Shown here: positions 40,190 to 48,995 of the stretch, one piece after another | Layout: the number at the start of each line of letters is the position of its first letter | Numbering within the stretch: the first letter of the stretch is position 1 | NCBI GenBank assembly: GCA_016200225.1 | Contig: JACQFD010000022.1 | Span: 239,362-288,504, forward strand | DNA from: Planctomycetota bacterium | GTDB lineage: Bacteria; Planctomycetota; UBA1135; JACQFD01 | Direction: 5' to 3' | DNA length: 49,143 nucleotides | Program-made: the position numbers and the translations under genes | The notes under the pieces: model-generated | Databases searched by the model: none | What the model was told of the DNA's origin: nothing | The model's input: only the letters and a program-made list of their open reading frames with translations

Positions 40190-42775
40190 TCAATTTCCGG
40201 ACGAAGTAATTGTAAAATAGTCCGCCCACGCGGTCCATGCGGCGCGAACGGGCGCGGGCATTTCGGACTGATCGCCGAAAATGGACTTCCAGATGATTTC
40301 ATTCAATTCGATTTCGGGGGCCGCGTCCCCGACCGCGAGGTTGAATTCCGCGCAGCGATCCTGGCCGTACGCGCCCGCCACGTTCATTTCATTAATACTA
40401 ATTTCAGGCGTCAACGCCGTGTAAGTCTCGAAATCCGGACGATTCGTAAACGATCTCCACATCGGCATCGCGGCCGCGTCGAATTGCGACATCGGAGGCA
40501 TTCGAAGAATCAATTCGATCGTCCGAAGAAACGAACTCGTGGAATATAACGTTGAATCTGTAAATTTACGTTTCGCGTACGGCGAAATTGCAAATGCAAT
40601 CATCCGGTGCGCGTCGACGTGGTCGGGCCCGTTCTGGGCGTCGTCCTCAAGGACGAAAATCGCGGTGTCTTTCCAGAATTGCGAATGGGAAACGGTTTCT
40701 ACAATTTGACCGAGCGCGAGATCGTTGTCGGCGACCATCGCCCGCGGCGTCGGGTGGCCCTTGGCGGTTCCCGCCGTGTGGTCGTTCGGGAGCCGGATAA
40801 TTTGTAACTGCGGCATCGTTCCCGATTTTTTGAATTCCGCGAATTCTCCAATATATGCTTTCGCGCGATCGACGTCTTTGTATGCGAGATCCCATCCGCG
40901 ATACTCCGGACAAATATGATTTTGAAGCGCGGGGACGGTGGTCGTCACCGGACCGCCCGCTTTTCCGGGATTGACTACAAATTCGCCGTACGAACGATAC
41001 GTAATATTTGACCGCGCGGCAAGATCCCACAGATAACCGCCCCGCGGCTTGACGAGCGCCGCGAGGCCTTCGCCTTCGAATGTATACCCATGGCCTCCTC
41101 CCGGACCGTAAATCGTATGCCACATCTTTTCCGTAAAATCGGTCGCGTACGCGCCCGTCGACCATTGGTGTCCGCCCGCGCTCACTTCGGCGTCGGCATA
41201 TGTATTGTCGAGCAATACAAATTTTTCCGCGAGCGCATGATGATTGGGCGCCACGTCGGGCCCGAAAAGTTGTAATCGCGCGTCGCCATTGCCGCGCGGC
41301 TCGGCGCCGAGAACCTGATCGTAGGTCCGGTTTTCTTTAATAATATAGATCACGTGTTCGATCGGCGACGAATCGCCGGCCTTCGCCGGAATCGAACTAT
41401 CGACGCCCGGATGATGATGCTCGGCGTGGTCCGCGCGATAGGGCGAATTATGAATGGTCTGCAACGTCATGGCGGCGAGGCCGTCGCCCGAGGGCAGCGG
41501 CAACATCGCGAGCGTTCCTTTCATTAAGGATCCGACCCAGCCGTCCTGGCCTTTGGCATTCTTCGCACGCATGGGGGAGAGCGGCCCGTCCGGGTTCGCA
41601 TGCGACGAAAGACCCTTGCCGGAAAGTATCAATAACGAATTCGTTTTCTTAATATAACGAACGTCGGTCGGATACCAGCCGGTCGGCACGAATCCCTCGA
41701 CTTGCGAAAGACTGTTGCCGTCGTCGTCACGGTCGCCGGGGGAGTCGTTCTTTTTTGATAATTGAACGATCGCGACCGAATTATTATCGGCGTTGGCGAC
41801 GGCGAAGGACGGCCGATCGCCGTCGACGCCCAGCATCGCGACGGCGTTGGGCGTGCTCCCCGGCGGCGATTGCGGGGCCAGCGACATCTGTAATCTTTCG
41901 AGAACTCGATACTTATCGAGATCCACCACCGCCACGGAATTGTCGTTCGCGCACGCGACGGCCACGCGCCCGTCGGGAAGTTCACAAATCGCGTTCGGAT
42001 GCGGTCCGACGCCGAGCCGCGCCAAAATATGAAAATCCGATTTGTCTAGAACTAACAATTCGCCCGCGCCCCAAAGACTGACGAAAATGCGGGCGTTGTC
42101 GCGCGATACTTTACATGTGTAAGGATAGCCCGCGACGGCGGCGCTCTTCCCGGCCAGCCCCGTCTTCAAATCGATTTCGACAATTCTGCCCGATAACTGC
42201 AATACGGCGTAGGCGTGCGCGTCGCCCGAATCTGTATCGAATCCGCCGAGGAACTCCGACTCTTTCTCCTTCGGCAGTCGGAGGTTCCAGTCGCGTTCTT
42301 TGGTCAAATCGCCGGTAATGCGGTCGACGCCGTAGACATGCATGACGTCGTCGCCGGCCCCGGATAATAAATATCTGTTCCCGTGATCGATAAATTTTCC
42401 GCCGAGCCAGGCGCGTCGAATCTTTGTTTTCGATTTTATTTCAAAATCGTCCAATCCAACAATTGCAACGCCCTGTTCGGAGGCGCCCGAAAATACGATG
42501 GCCGCGAATTTCTCCTGCGGATCGACGTCGATCGCCATGGGGAAATCGGCGATTTCGAGCTGGCGCCCCTCCGGCGTCAAATGCCAGCCGTTCGGCAGCA
42601 CGGTCGCGCCCCGCGACGTCGGACCGGGAATGCGAAACGGATCGCGCGACCTCGATGCCGGCGCTTCCGCGCACGCCGCGCAAAGAATGGATGACATTAA
42701 TATAAGGAAAACATGAAGAATGCGAAACTCATCATGTTTGTCCGCCGGACAGCCTGCGTCGAAAAAGTGCTTCAC
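40190..42775 (-). CDS. YncE-like beta-propeller plus phosphoesterase/alkaline phosphatase-fold lipoprotein
   Basis: The N-terminus has a hydrophobic stretch ending SSILCAACAEA, a likely lipoprotein signal. Residues about 60-430 form a YVTN/YncE-type propeller (for example RLGVGPHPNAICELPDGRV, GFVPTGWYPTDVRYIKKTNS). Residues about 470-800 are a phosphoesterase domain in the alkaline-phosphatase superfamily: HVIYIIKENRTYDQVLG with the metal-binding Glu-Asn and following Thr, and AIFVLEDDAQNGPDHVDAHR with the second metal site. Proteins of this fused form are common in environmental bacteria; they are thought to hydrolyse phosphate esters or anhydrides outside the cell, though no exact substrate is known. 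The ATG 42775 overlaps the end of the glycosyltransferase gene by 44 bp; an ATG at 42697 would cut off most of the signal. Confidence 0.85.
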   Translation of the reverse strand: MKHFFDAGCPADKHDEFRILHVFLILMSSILCAACAEAPASRSRDPFRIPGPTSRGATVLPNGWHLTPEGRQLEIADFPMAIDVDPQEKFAAIVFSGASEQGVAIVGLDDFEIKSKTKIRRAWLGGKFIDHGNRYLLSGAGDDVMHVYGVDRITGDLTKERDWNLRLPKEKESEFLGGFDTDSGDAHAYAVLQLSGRIVEIDLKTGLAGKSAAVAGYPYTCKVSRDNARIFVSLWGAGELLVLDKSDFHILARLGVGPHPNAICELPDGRVAVACANDNSVAVVDLDKYRVLERLQMSLAPQSPPGSTPNAVAMLGVDGDRPSFAVANADNNSVAIVQLSKKNDSPGDRDDDGNSLSQVEGFVPTGWYPTDVRYIKKTNSLLILSGKGLSSHANPDGPLSPMRAKNAKGQDGWVGSLMKGTLAMLPLPSGDGLAAMTLQTIHNSPYRADHAEHHHPGVDSSIPAKAGDSSPIEHVIYIIKENRTYDQVLGAEPRGNGDARLQLFGPDVAPNHHALAEKFVLLDNTYADAEVSAGGHQWSTGAYATDFTEKMWHTIYGPGGGHGYTFEGEGLAALVKPRGGYLWDLAARSNITYRSYGEFVVNPGKAGGPVTTTVPALQNHICPEYRGWDLAYKDVDRAKAYIGEFAEFKKSGTMPQLQIIRLPNDHTAGTAKGHPTPRAMVADNDLALGQIVETVSHSQFWKDTAIFVLEDDAQNGPDHVDAHRMIAFAISPYAKRKFTDSTLYSTSSFLRTIELILRMPPMSQFDAAAMPMWRSFTNRPDFETYTALTPEISINEMNVAGAYGQDRCAEFNLAVGDAAPEIELNEIIWKSIFGDQSEMPAPVRAAWTAWADYFTITSSGN

Positions 42776-44060
42776 GTTCTGCGAATTGTTTCAAATCGGG
42801 GTGCAGAAGCGTATCAAACATTCCGGAATTGACAACAGGCGGGCCTTCCGCCGCGGCGGATTGGTAAATTCGCTCCATATCTGTAACATAGTCGTCGAAC
42901 GCGCGCGGGCGCGCGACGCGAAGGCGCATCTCGGCGAGTTTTCCAGGATTCACGATCAATGATAAGAATATTTTCGCGAGCGCAGCGCTGTCGCCGGCCG
43001 GAAACAGCATAGTCGAGTCGTCCGCGCGTTCGCGGTAGGCGCCGAGATCCGTGGCGACCACGGGATGGCCGAGCGCCCGCGATTCGTCGAACGTCAATCC
43101 ATACGTTTCGAACGTTAAACTTGGGAACACGGAGATGTGCATCGGCGTCGCGATCAATTCCTCCCACTCGAAGCGGCCGTGAAACCGCACGGGCGCCCCG
43201 CGGGCGAGCGCGCGGCAGCGTTCCTCGTATTGTATATTATCAAATTTTCCAAATATATCCAATTCGACGAGGCCTCGACCGGCGGCTTTCACCGCTTCGA
43301 TCGCGACATGGGCGCCTTTTCGTTCCATTTGCATTCCCCACGTTGCCACGCGCAGCGGCGGCGGCTCGGGAGCGGGCGTGCCGCCCGGCAGATCGGCGAC
43401 GGGTGCGAGCGGAACGAGCGAAAACATGCTTTCGGGCAATTGATGATATTTCGCGAGCCCCGACAACAAGGCTCTCGACGGCACGCATCGCGCGCGCGCG
43501 GTCGCGAGTTCGTTGAGGAAGTCTTTTCTTAATATATTAAATTCCGATTCCGGCGCGAGTGGAACGCTTGGCGCGACCGTCGAGGCGCACGGGACGCAAT
43601 CTTTATAATTCGGCATGAGATCGCACACGGTTTTTCCCCCGTTCGGAGCCCGGAATCCGATGAGGCATGTCGTGGCGAAATCGTGAAGAGTATAAACCGA
43701 CGGGATTCCTTGAAGCGCCGCCTGCCACGCGAGATCTCGCGTCAATCGGATGAAGTGATGTATATGAACGATGTCCGGCTTCGTTTCTTTAAGAATCGCC
43801 GCGAACGCGAGCGAAACGCCGGGATGATACGTTTTCTCCCATCTGTCAAAATACAGATCGTCGCGGTGAATTCTATAAACGACGGCCTCCGCCCGCGCGC
43901 GCTTCTCGACGGCGACGTTGTCCCTCGGTTCGAACGTTCCGCATACAACAAGTACGCGATGGCCGCGCGCGGTCAGTCCGGCCGCCAGTCTCTCGACTCC
44001 GCGCTCGGTTCCCGCTGCGATTTCCGGCGGATAACCGTGCGACACGAGCAATATCTTCAT
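42732..44060 (-). CDS. Glycosyltransferase family 4 protein
   Basis: The N-terminal Rossmann half starts MKILLVSHGYPPEIAAGTERG, typical of GT4/GT-B enzymes that use nucleotide sugars. VHIHHFIRLTRDLAWQAAL and IPSVYTLHDFATTC belong to the acceptor half. In the C-terminal half, VATWGMQMERKGAHVAIEA and VFPSLTFETYGLTFDESRA give the donor-binding E-x7-E-type motif (Glu of SLTFETYGLTFDE). Length is 442 residues. Its ATG overlaps the upstream nucleotidyltransferase stop (ATGA at 44057-44060). It likely adds a sugar to a lipid or surface glycan, with the activated sugar made by its neighbour. Confidence 0.9.
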   Translation of the reverse strand: MKILLVSHGYPPEIAAGTERGVERLAAGLTARGHRVLVVCGTFEPRDNVAVEKRARAEAVVYRIHRDDLYFDRWEKTYHPGVSLAFAAILKETKPDIVHIHHFIRLTRDLAWQAALQGIPSVYTLHDFATTCLIGFRAPNGGKTVCDLMPNYKDCVPCASTVAPSVPLAPESEFNILRKDFLNELATARARCVPSRALLSGLAKYHQLPESMFSLVPLAPVADLPGGTPAPEPPPLRVATWGMQMERKGAHVAIEAVKAAGRGLVELDIFGKFDNIQYEERCRALARGAPVRFHGRFEWEELIATPMHISVFPSLTFETYGLTFDESRALGHPVVATDLGAYRERADDSTMLFPAGDSAALAKIFLSLIVNPGKLAEMRLRVARPRAFDDYVTDMERIYQSAAAEGPPVVNSGMFDTLLHPDLKQFAEREALFRRRLSGGQT

Positions 44061-45118
44061 TTTTTAGGCGTCGGATCGGCGCCCGGTTGATTTGTAAGAT
44101 CCGCCGACACGCGCTCGATGTCCTGCGGTGTTCCCGCATCGTGCCAGTATTCGCGAATCGGAAACGCCGTCACGGTTTCGCCGCCCGCGATCAATTTTTG
44201 TATCATCGTCGTCATGTCGATATAAGTATTGCGCGGAACGTCGCGGAAGACCGCCGGCGAAATGATATAAACGCCGGCGTTGATCCAGTTGCGCGATCTC
44301 GGTTTTTCGATCATATCGATAATACTAAAATCGCTCAGCCGCGCGACCCCGAACGGACACTCGGTGATATGCGAAACGACGGCCACGGTCATGGCGGCGC
44401 CGGATTCGTAGTGATGGCGCGCCATGGCGCGGAGATTGAGTTTAGTAATCACGTCCGCGTTGATGACGCAAACCGGGCCCTGCGGAACCGGATCGAGGAG
44501 ACTGAGGGCGCCCGCCGTCCCGAGGCGTTTGTCTTCATGTATATAGCGCGCGCTGATGCCGTACCGCGCGCCGCAGCCGACATGGGCTTCGATTTTCGCG
44601 CCAAGATAATTAACAGCGATGGCTACTTGTTGTATATTATTTCGCGCCAGATATAACAATACGTGCTCGATCATGGCGCGCCCCGCCACCGGAATGAGCG
44701 GTTTGGGCACGGCGCCGGTCATCGGGCCCATGCGACTTCCGAGGCCTCCCGCCATGACCACGGCCGTCGCCGGAAGCGCGGATTCGTTCATATAACTCAC
44801 GCGCGCTTCCGCGATTGTATTATTAGAATCCAAGACGACGGACATGCCCGTCGGCGGCGGCGCGTCCGCGCCGCAAATACTAAATTCTTTATTTGCGATG
44901 TGCGCGGCGGATTCCGAAGGAGAGAGATCGCGCAGCAGCGCCATGCGAATTTCGATGTCGCGCACGAATCCGACGGGCTGCCCGTTTTCGCCTCGAATGA
45001 GTATGAATTCGCTTTTCAGGCGATCGAGCTGCGCCGCGGCTTCTGAAATTGTAGTAAACGCGGAGGCCGTCCGTTCCAACAGTTCCGCGCCGGTGAAGGA
45101 TATCAATGGATCATTCAT
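44057..45118 (-). CDS. CBS-domain sugar nucleotidyltransferase (PtmE/LegF-like)
   Basis: An N-terminal CBS-like segment (about 1-110; EAAAQLDRLKSEFILIRGEN) precedes an NTP-transferase domain starting TAVVMAGGLGSRMGPMTG, the pyrophosphorylase G-G-x-G-S/T-R-M motif, then VPKPLIPVAGRAMIEHVLLY, GTAGALSLLD, VCVINADVITKL and WINAGVYIISP. This layout matches the CBS plus nucleotidyltransferase enzymes of nonulosonic acid pathways such as PtmE, which makes GDP-glucosamine; other NDP-sugars are possible. It sits 4 bp after the MBL-fold gene and overlaps the glycosyltransferase by ATGA. Confidence 0.85.
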   Translation of the reverse strand: MNDPLISFTGAELLERTASAFTTISEAAAQLDRLKSEFILIRGENGQPVGFVRDIEIRMALLRDLSPSESAAHIANKEFSICGADAPPPTGMSVVLDSNNTIAEARVSYMNESALPATAVVMAGGLGSRMGPMTGAVPKPLIPVAGRAMIEHVLLYLARNNIQQVAIAVNYLGAKIEAHVGCGARYGISARYIHEDKRLGTAGALSLLDPVPQGPVCVINADVITKLNLRAMARHHYESGAAMTVAVVSHITECPFGVARLSDFSIIDMIEKPRSRNWINAGVYIISPAVFRDVPRNTYIDMTTMIQKLIAGGETVTAFPIREYWHDAGTPQDIERVSADLTNQPGADPTPKK

Positions 45119-45122
45119 GGCG

Positions 45123-46454
45123 TCATCGCGGCGCGGCGCCGGCGTTGAGATTTGATATATATCGTTTCGGATCGAGGCGATTCGTACTGTGGAGCAACGC
45201 CCACCAGGGTTCGTGATAAACGGGCGGACGCTCCTCGAACCAGAGTCTGAACGATATGAGTACTTCGTCCCACGTCACGCGTCCGTCGAGCACGGCGTCG
45301 AGCATGATGCTCGGAATTCTAATTTTAAGATTCCAGTCGGGAATTTCTCCGAGGCCCGTTTCCGCGGGGATTCTTGTCGTGTCGACATATGCTACAAAAC
45401 CGTGCGCGCCGCGAACATCGAATATAACTTTATAGTTCGCCGCTTTCGCGAGGTCGGCCCGTTCCTGTAGCAGCGTCCTGAAACGCGCGAAAAAACGGTC
45501 GGCGAGGCCGGGTTCGGAATCGGTTTCCGCGGCGCGCGCCGCGCGTACTTCCGTTTGAAGCTCCCTCGCGTGCTCGCGAACGATTTCAAAATGCCGCGAC
45601 CAGTCCGGAGCGGGCATCGAACGCAACAATCCGGCCGCCGCGCTCCATGTGTCGCCCGGGTTCATGTCGAGGCATTGAATCGCCGCGCCTCCGTGCGATC
45701 TTGGCGAAGCGGCTTCGAGCGCCGCCCGCGCCTGCGCCGGAGAATTGATATTATTGATATCGTTCATCCACCACTGTTCGGTCGAAGGTAAACAATAACC
45801 GGCGGCGAACGGAACGGCGATGCGCGGACGCAAGCGCGCGGCGCGGTCGACAAAATACTTCAAATGCCCCGCGCGCCGCTCCGCGCACAGGCGCAATTTT
45901 TCGTCGGAGGCGAGCTCATAACAAGTAGGAAATTGTATCGCGCCCGAGTAGGGGATCAACGCCACGTCGATGTTATAATTCTTTCCGATCGTATCGAGCG
46001 TCGTGTCGAAGAGTTTACAATCATTCATATCAAAAAGCGTCGTTTCGTCGTCGCGTACCATCAATGCCGAATCGTCCCACGGGAGATCCGTGCGGAAACA
46101 CTCCAGAAGCGCGCCGTGCCACGCGAAGGGTTCGCGAATCGCCATTCGCCGGATATTAACAAAACCCAATTCGCCAAGAATGCGATCGAGCGAATCTGTA
46201 GTATACGCCGGAATTAGAATTTCAGTAGCTTTTGGAAGTTTTGCAAGCGTCTTTGGATCGCAATGATCCGGGTGATCGTGCGATAAGTAAACACCATCGA
46301 TCTTTCCGAGGTCGGGGAGTTTTTTCGCAAGCGGTGGAAAATGCCACCAGGAATTGAAATACGCCGGATCCTCCAGCCAAGGATCGAGCACGAGTTTGGA
46401 CCCGCTTTTCAGGGTGACCAACGCAGCCGCGTGTCCTAACGTCGTCAGATTCAT
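45123..46454 (-). CDS. MBL-fold hydrolase-like protein resembling the CMP-Neu5Ac hydroxylase (CMAH) core
   Basis: The ATG at 46454 gives MNLTTLGHAAALVTLKSGSK, the typical UlaG/CMAH-type beginning. The metal motif is YLSHDHPDHCDP (H-x-H-x-D-H, about 56-65), followed by ALIPYSGAIQFPTCYE. The C-terminal part (VTWDEVLISFRLWFEERPPVYHEPWW region) resembles the end of CMAH-like proteins found in sialic- and legionaminic-type clusters; no Rieske 2Fe-2S motif is present, so hydroxylation is not expected. A role in modifying or hydrolysing an activated sugar is an inference from the operon. It is the first gene of the four-gene minus-strand operon. Confidence 0.78.
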   Translation of the reverse strand: MNLTTLGHAAALVTLKSGSKLVLDPWLEDPAYFNSWWHFPPLAKKLPDLGKIDGVYLSHDHPDHCDPKTLAKLPKATEILIPAYTTDSLDRILGELGFVNIRRMAIREPFAWHGALLECFRTDLPWDDSALMVRDDETTLFDMNDCKLFDTTLDTIGKNYNIDVALIPYSGAIQFPTCYELASDEKLRLCAERRAGHLKYFVDRAARLRPRIAVPFAAGYCLPSTEQWWMNDINNINSPAQARAALEAASPRSHGGAAIQCLDMNPGDTWSAAAGLLRSMPAPDWSRHFEIVREHARELQTEVRAARAAETDSEPGLADRFFARFRTLLQERADLAKAANYKVIFDVRGAHGFVAYVDTTRIPAETGLGEIPDWNLKIRIPSIMLDAVLDGRVTWDEVLISFRLWFEERPPVYHEPWWALLHSTNRLDPKRYISNLNAGAAPR

Positions 46455-47069
46455 GCTCGGGTCAATGGAGGGATTGGGACGGCATCGTAGCACGACGCAT
46501 TCCATCGGCCGCGCTCACGGCCCGGTTTGAGTTCGCCATCTCCGAAAAAGCAACTTCCTAAATATCTCCCGATTTTTCGAGAATTCAACTTCAAACAATT
46601 CGACCGACAAACGCAAATAACATTTCGGCCGGCGGGTAATTGTTGTTATGCGGGCCGAACGTCCGGCCCAAATCCTCTTACCTGGGGCATTGCGACGAAA
46701 TCGAATCCACTAGAAATCACCGTGTCGGCTGGGTAGGTTTCCCGAATCAGTTTCACTGCGGCAGAGTGCAAAGCCTGCGCCGAGCGTCGCTTATCAATTC
46801 GAATTCGAGTCAAGTTTAGCTATTAAACATCAAACTCGACCACAATTGGTAGGTTGCGCGCGACAAATACGACTGCAATTCAAAAAAATGCTTGCAGACG
46901 TGCATGAATATCACTCCAATTCGCTGCGATTCTGAACATCGTTGTTCCGAACCACACATATTTTTAATCTTTTACATTGCTTCGACGTATCCACGCCGCA
47001 GCGGAGTTCTGGATTAGAAATATTAAATTTATGGTCTACCCCCGAGTCCACCCACGGAGGGCTCCCGAA
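46455..47069. other. Intergenic region between the glycan operon and the porin gene
   Basis: No convincing gene is seen in these 615 bp. A TTG-started 69-residue frame (46527-46736) shows no family features. The stretch has lower GC than its surroundings, holds a near-perfect 18-bp palindrome (46652-46669), and should contain the divergent promoters of the sugar operon and the porin. For the minus strand, TGCTACGAT (46484-46492 region) is a possible extended -10. Confidence 0.5.
46652..46669. repeat. Near-perfect 18-bp palindrome
   Basis: GGGCCG (46652-46657) and CGGCCC (46664-46669) flank AACGTC, so the whole element is palindromic except for one pair around the central ACGT. It could be an operator or a short hairpin between two divergent genes. 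No T-run follows. Confidence 0.5.
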
Positions 47070-48767
47070 ATGAATTTGAGGATATCCGCCGTCACTACGG
47101 CCACGGTCCTCGCGCTCGCCCCTTTTGCGCTTGCTATTAATAATGACGATGATTCGCAACAAAAGCGGATCAAAGAGCTCGAGCGGCAGGTCGAGGAATT
47201 AACGCGAACTGTTAAAGGCCTGCAGGAGCAGCAGACACGAACGCCGTCAAATGACGATTTGGATCGTGCCATTGCGGATCTTGCAAATCGCATCGAAACG
47301 AGAGTCGGTTTGGCTCCAAAGGGCGGCCAAAATGTCTCGGCCCCTGACGTTCGGGGAATCAAACTGTCGTTTGAGGACCGGATGCGAGCTGAGTTCTATA
47401 GCGATCGCACGTTTGGTGCGCGCAAGAACGACCCCATCAGCCCAAGTCCGTTGAACACCAGCATCAGCCCGATGGCACCATCCGGCACGGTGCTTGGATC
47501 GTTCCTCGGAACACCACCGAACTTCAACGCAGAGCAGCTCGACGACGCGAGCCGTCTCTTAAATCGCGTTCGTATGAACATCGATGTCGATGTTGATGAC
47601 AAACTCGACGCGTTCTTCCAGCTCCAACACTCGCAGTCCATGGGTACTGCGCTTGGCGCGTCTGCAGGCGTCGGCGGCTCCTTGCTTCCGAACGCGCCCA
47701 ACACGGCCCTCGTGTCACCGGTTCCTCCCGGTGCGATCGGCGAGCCCGTCAGTGCGGCGGCTTCCGCGGGTGCAATTGCGTTCAAGCAGGCGTACGTGCG
47801 CTTCAAACAAGTCTACAAAGACGTGGATATAACACTTGGCCGATTCAATCTGGATCTCGGTAAGGGAAGAATTCTCTCATCCGCGGATTGGGACAACGTC
47901 GGTCGCGCGTTCGACGGTATGCGAGTCGACTGGACAAACAATGACATCAGCGTTTCCGCCTTCGCAACGAAAGTTGTTCAGGGTGGACTCGATTTCCAGA
48001 GTCAAGACACGAATTTCCTCGGCGGTTGGGTCAAACTGAATCCCGCCAAAGATGTCCACCTGACTCCATACACTCTATGGGTTGACAACAATACAACGAC
48101 CGACATGGTGATGGTTGGAAAGCCGTGGACGATTGGTGTACTCGCCGACGTGGAAGTTCAGGGTGGACTGAAGTTCAACGGTGAAGCGGGTCTCCAGCAA
48201 GACCACAACCGGCCCAACACACCGATTCAAGGTGCGAAAAACGTCGATTTTGGTGAAGCATACTACTTCGCGATTGGCGGTGAGTACGAACTCAACATCG
48301 ATGGCAAAGAGAAATACAAGCCGAAAGTTGGCATCGAGTACACAGAAGGATCGAAGCTGTTTAACGATCTTTATGGTGCGCGACATGGCCTGTACGGATT
48401 GGGCGATTTTGTCACCACGATGAACAACCTCCGTCAATGGAAGGTGTACGCCGGTATCACACCAACACAGGATCTCGATGTAGTCGCGTCCTACTACTTC
48501 ATGCGCCTGACACGAGACGCTGGAGAAGGTGTACTCGGTGTTCCGCACTTGAGTCAAAACCTTGGTCAAGAGTTCGATCTCGAAGTACACCACAAGTGTT
48601 CAAAGAACCTGAACGTCAGCGCGGGTTGGTCGCACTTCTTTAACGGTAATGCGTTCCAAGATGCTGCGTTCGATCCAGGTGCGGCGTATGCCACGGCACT
48701 CAGCCAAGCGGCATACACGCGCAAAGACGCGGACACAATCTTCGTTTCCGTCGAAGTCAAGTTCTAA
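47070..48767 (+). CDS. Outer-membrane porin with N-terminal coiled coil
   Basis: The ATG at 47070 follows a strong ribosome site (GGAGGG, 47055-47060). A signal peptide ends at about FALA (residue 22). It is followed by a heptad-type coiled coil (KRIKELERQVEELTRTVKGL, about 29-55), typical of trimer-forming stalks in putative porins. The rest (about 90-565) is beta-barrel-like with alternating strands, alginate-export/putative-porin style (GIKLSFEDRMRAEFYSDRTF, AYVRFKQVYKDVDITLGRFN), and the last residue is Phe in TIFVSVEVKF, the usual C-terminal signal for barrel assembly. Codon choice differs from the neighbours, with more GGT, GTT and AAC-type codons, suggesting high expression. A hairpin terminator follows. 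Confidence 0.85.
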   Translation: MNLRISAVTTATVLALAPFALAINNDDDSQQKRIKELERQVEELTRTVKGLQEQQTRTPSNDDLDRAIADLANRIETRVGLAPKGGQNVSAPDVRGIKLSFEDRMRAEFYSDRTFGARKNDPISPSPLNTSISPMAPSGTVLGSFLGTPPNFNAEQLDDASRLLNRVRMNIDVDVDDKLDAFFQLQHSQSMGTALGASAGVGGSLLPNAPNTALVSPVPPGAIGEPVSAAASAGAIAFKQAYVRFKQVYKDVDITLGRFNLDLGKGRILSSADWDNVGRAFDGMRVDWTNNDISVSAFATKVVQGGLDFQSQDTNFLGGWVKLNPAKDVHLTPYTLWVDNNTTTDMVMVGKPWTIGVLADVEVQGGLKFNGEAGLQQDHNRPNTPIQGAKNVDFGEAYYFAIGGEYELNIDGKEKYKPKVGIEYTEGSKLFNDLYGARHGLYGLGDFVTTMNNLRQWKVYAGITPTQDLDVVASYYFMRLTRDAGEGVLGVPHLSQNLGQEFDLEVHHKCSKNLNVSAGWSHFFNGNAFQDAAFDPGAAYATALSQAAYTRKDADTIFVSVEVKF

Positions 48768-48777
48768 ACGAATCGTT

Positions 48778-48809
48778 GATCGACCGGTCCAATTGCGGGC
48801 CGGTCGATC
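48778..48809 (+). terminator. Hairpin terminator after the porin gene
   Basis: A 13-bp stem (48778-48790 with 48797-48809, one T-G pair) closes a 6-nt loop AATTGC, beginning 10 nt after the porin stop. The following T-run is weak (CATTTGTG), so termination may be partial or the hairpin may protect the mRNA end. Confidence 0.65.
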
Positions 48810-48995
48810 CATTTGTGCAAGACTTGAAAAAGCACGACTTTAGGAAGAACGACACCTTGCCGAAAAGACCTGCTCGAAATCGATCCCGATCAAAGTGTAA
48901 AACCCCGAATTGCTCATCCCCGGCAATTTCAGCCAAATCAAATAATTGGTTTGGTTTCATTAACTAAAACACCCTCCCAGCCCAGGAGAATTCAA

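Noticed and set aside
46527..46736. TTG-started 69-residue gene upstream of the porin
   Set aside because: No ribosome site, no recognisable features, and it contains the palindrome likely to be regulatory.
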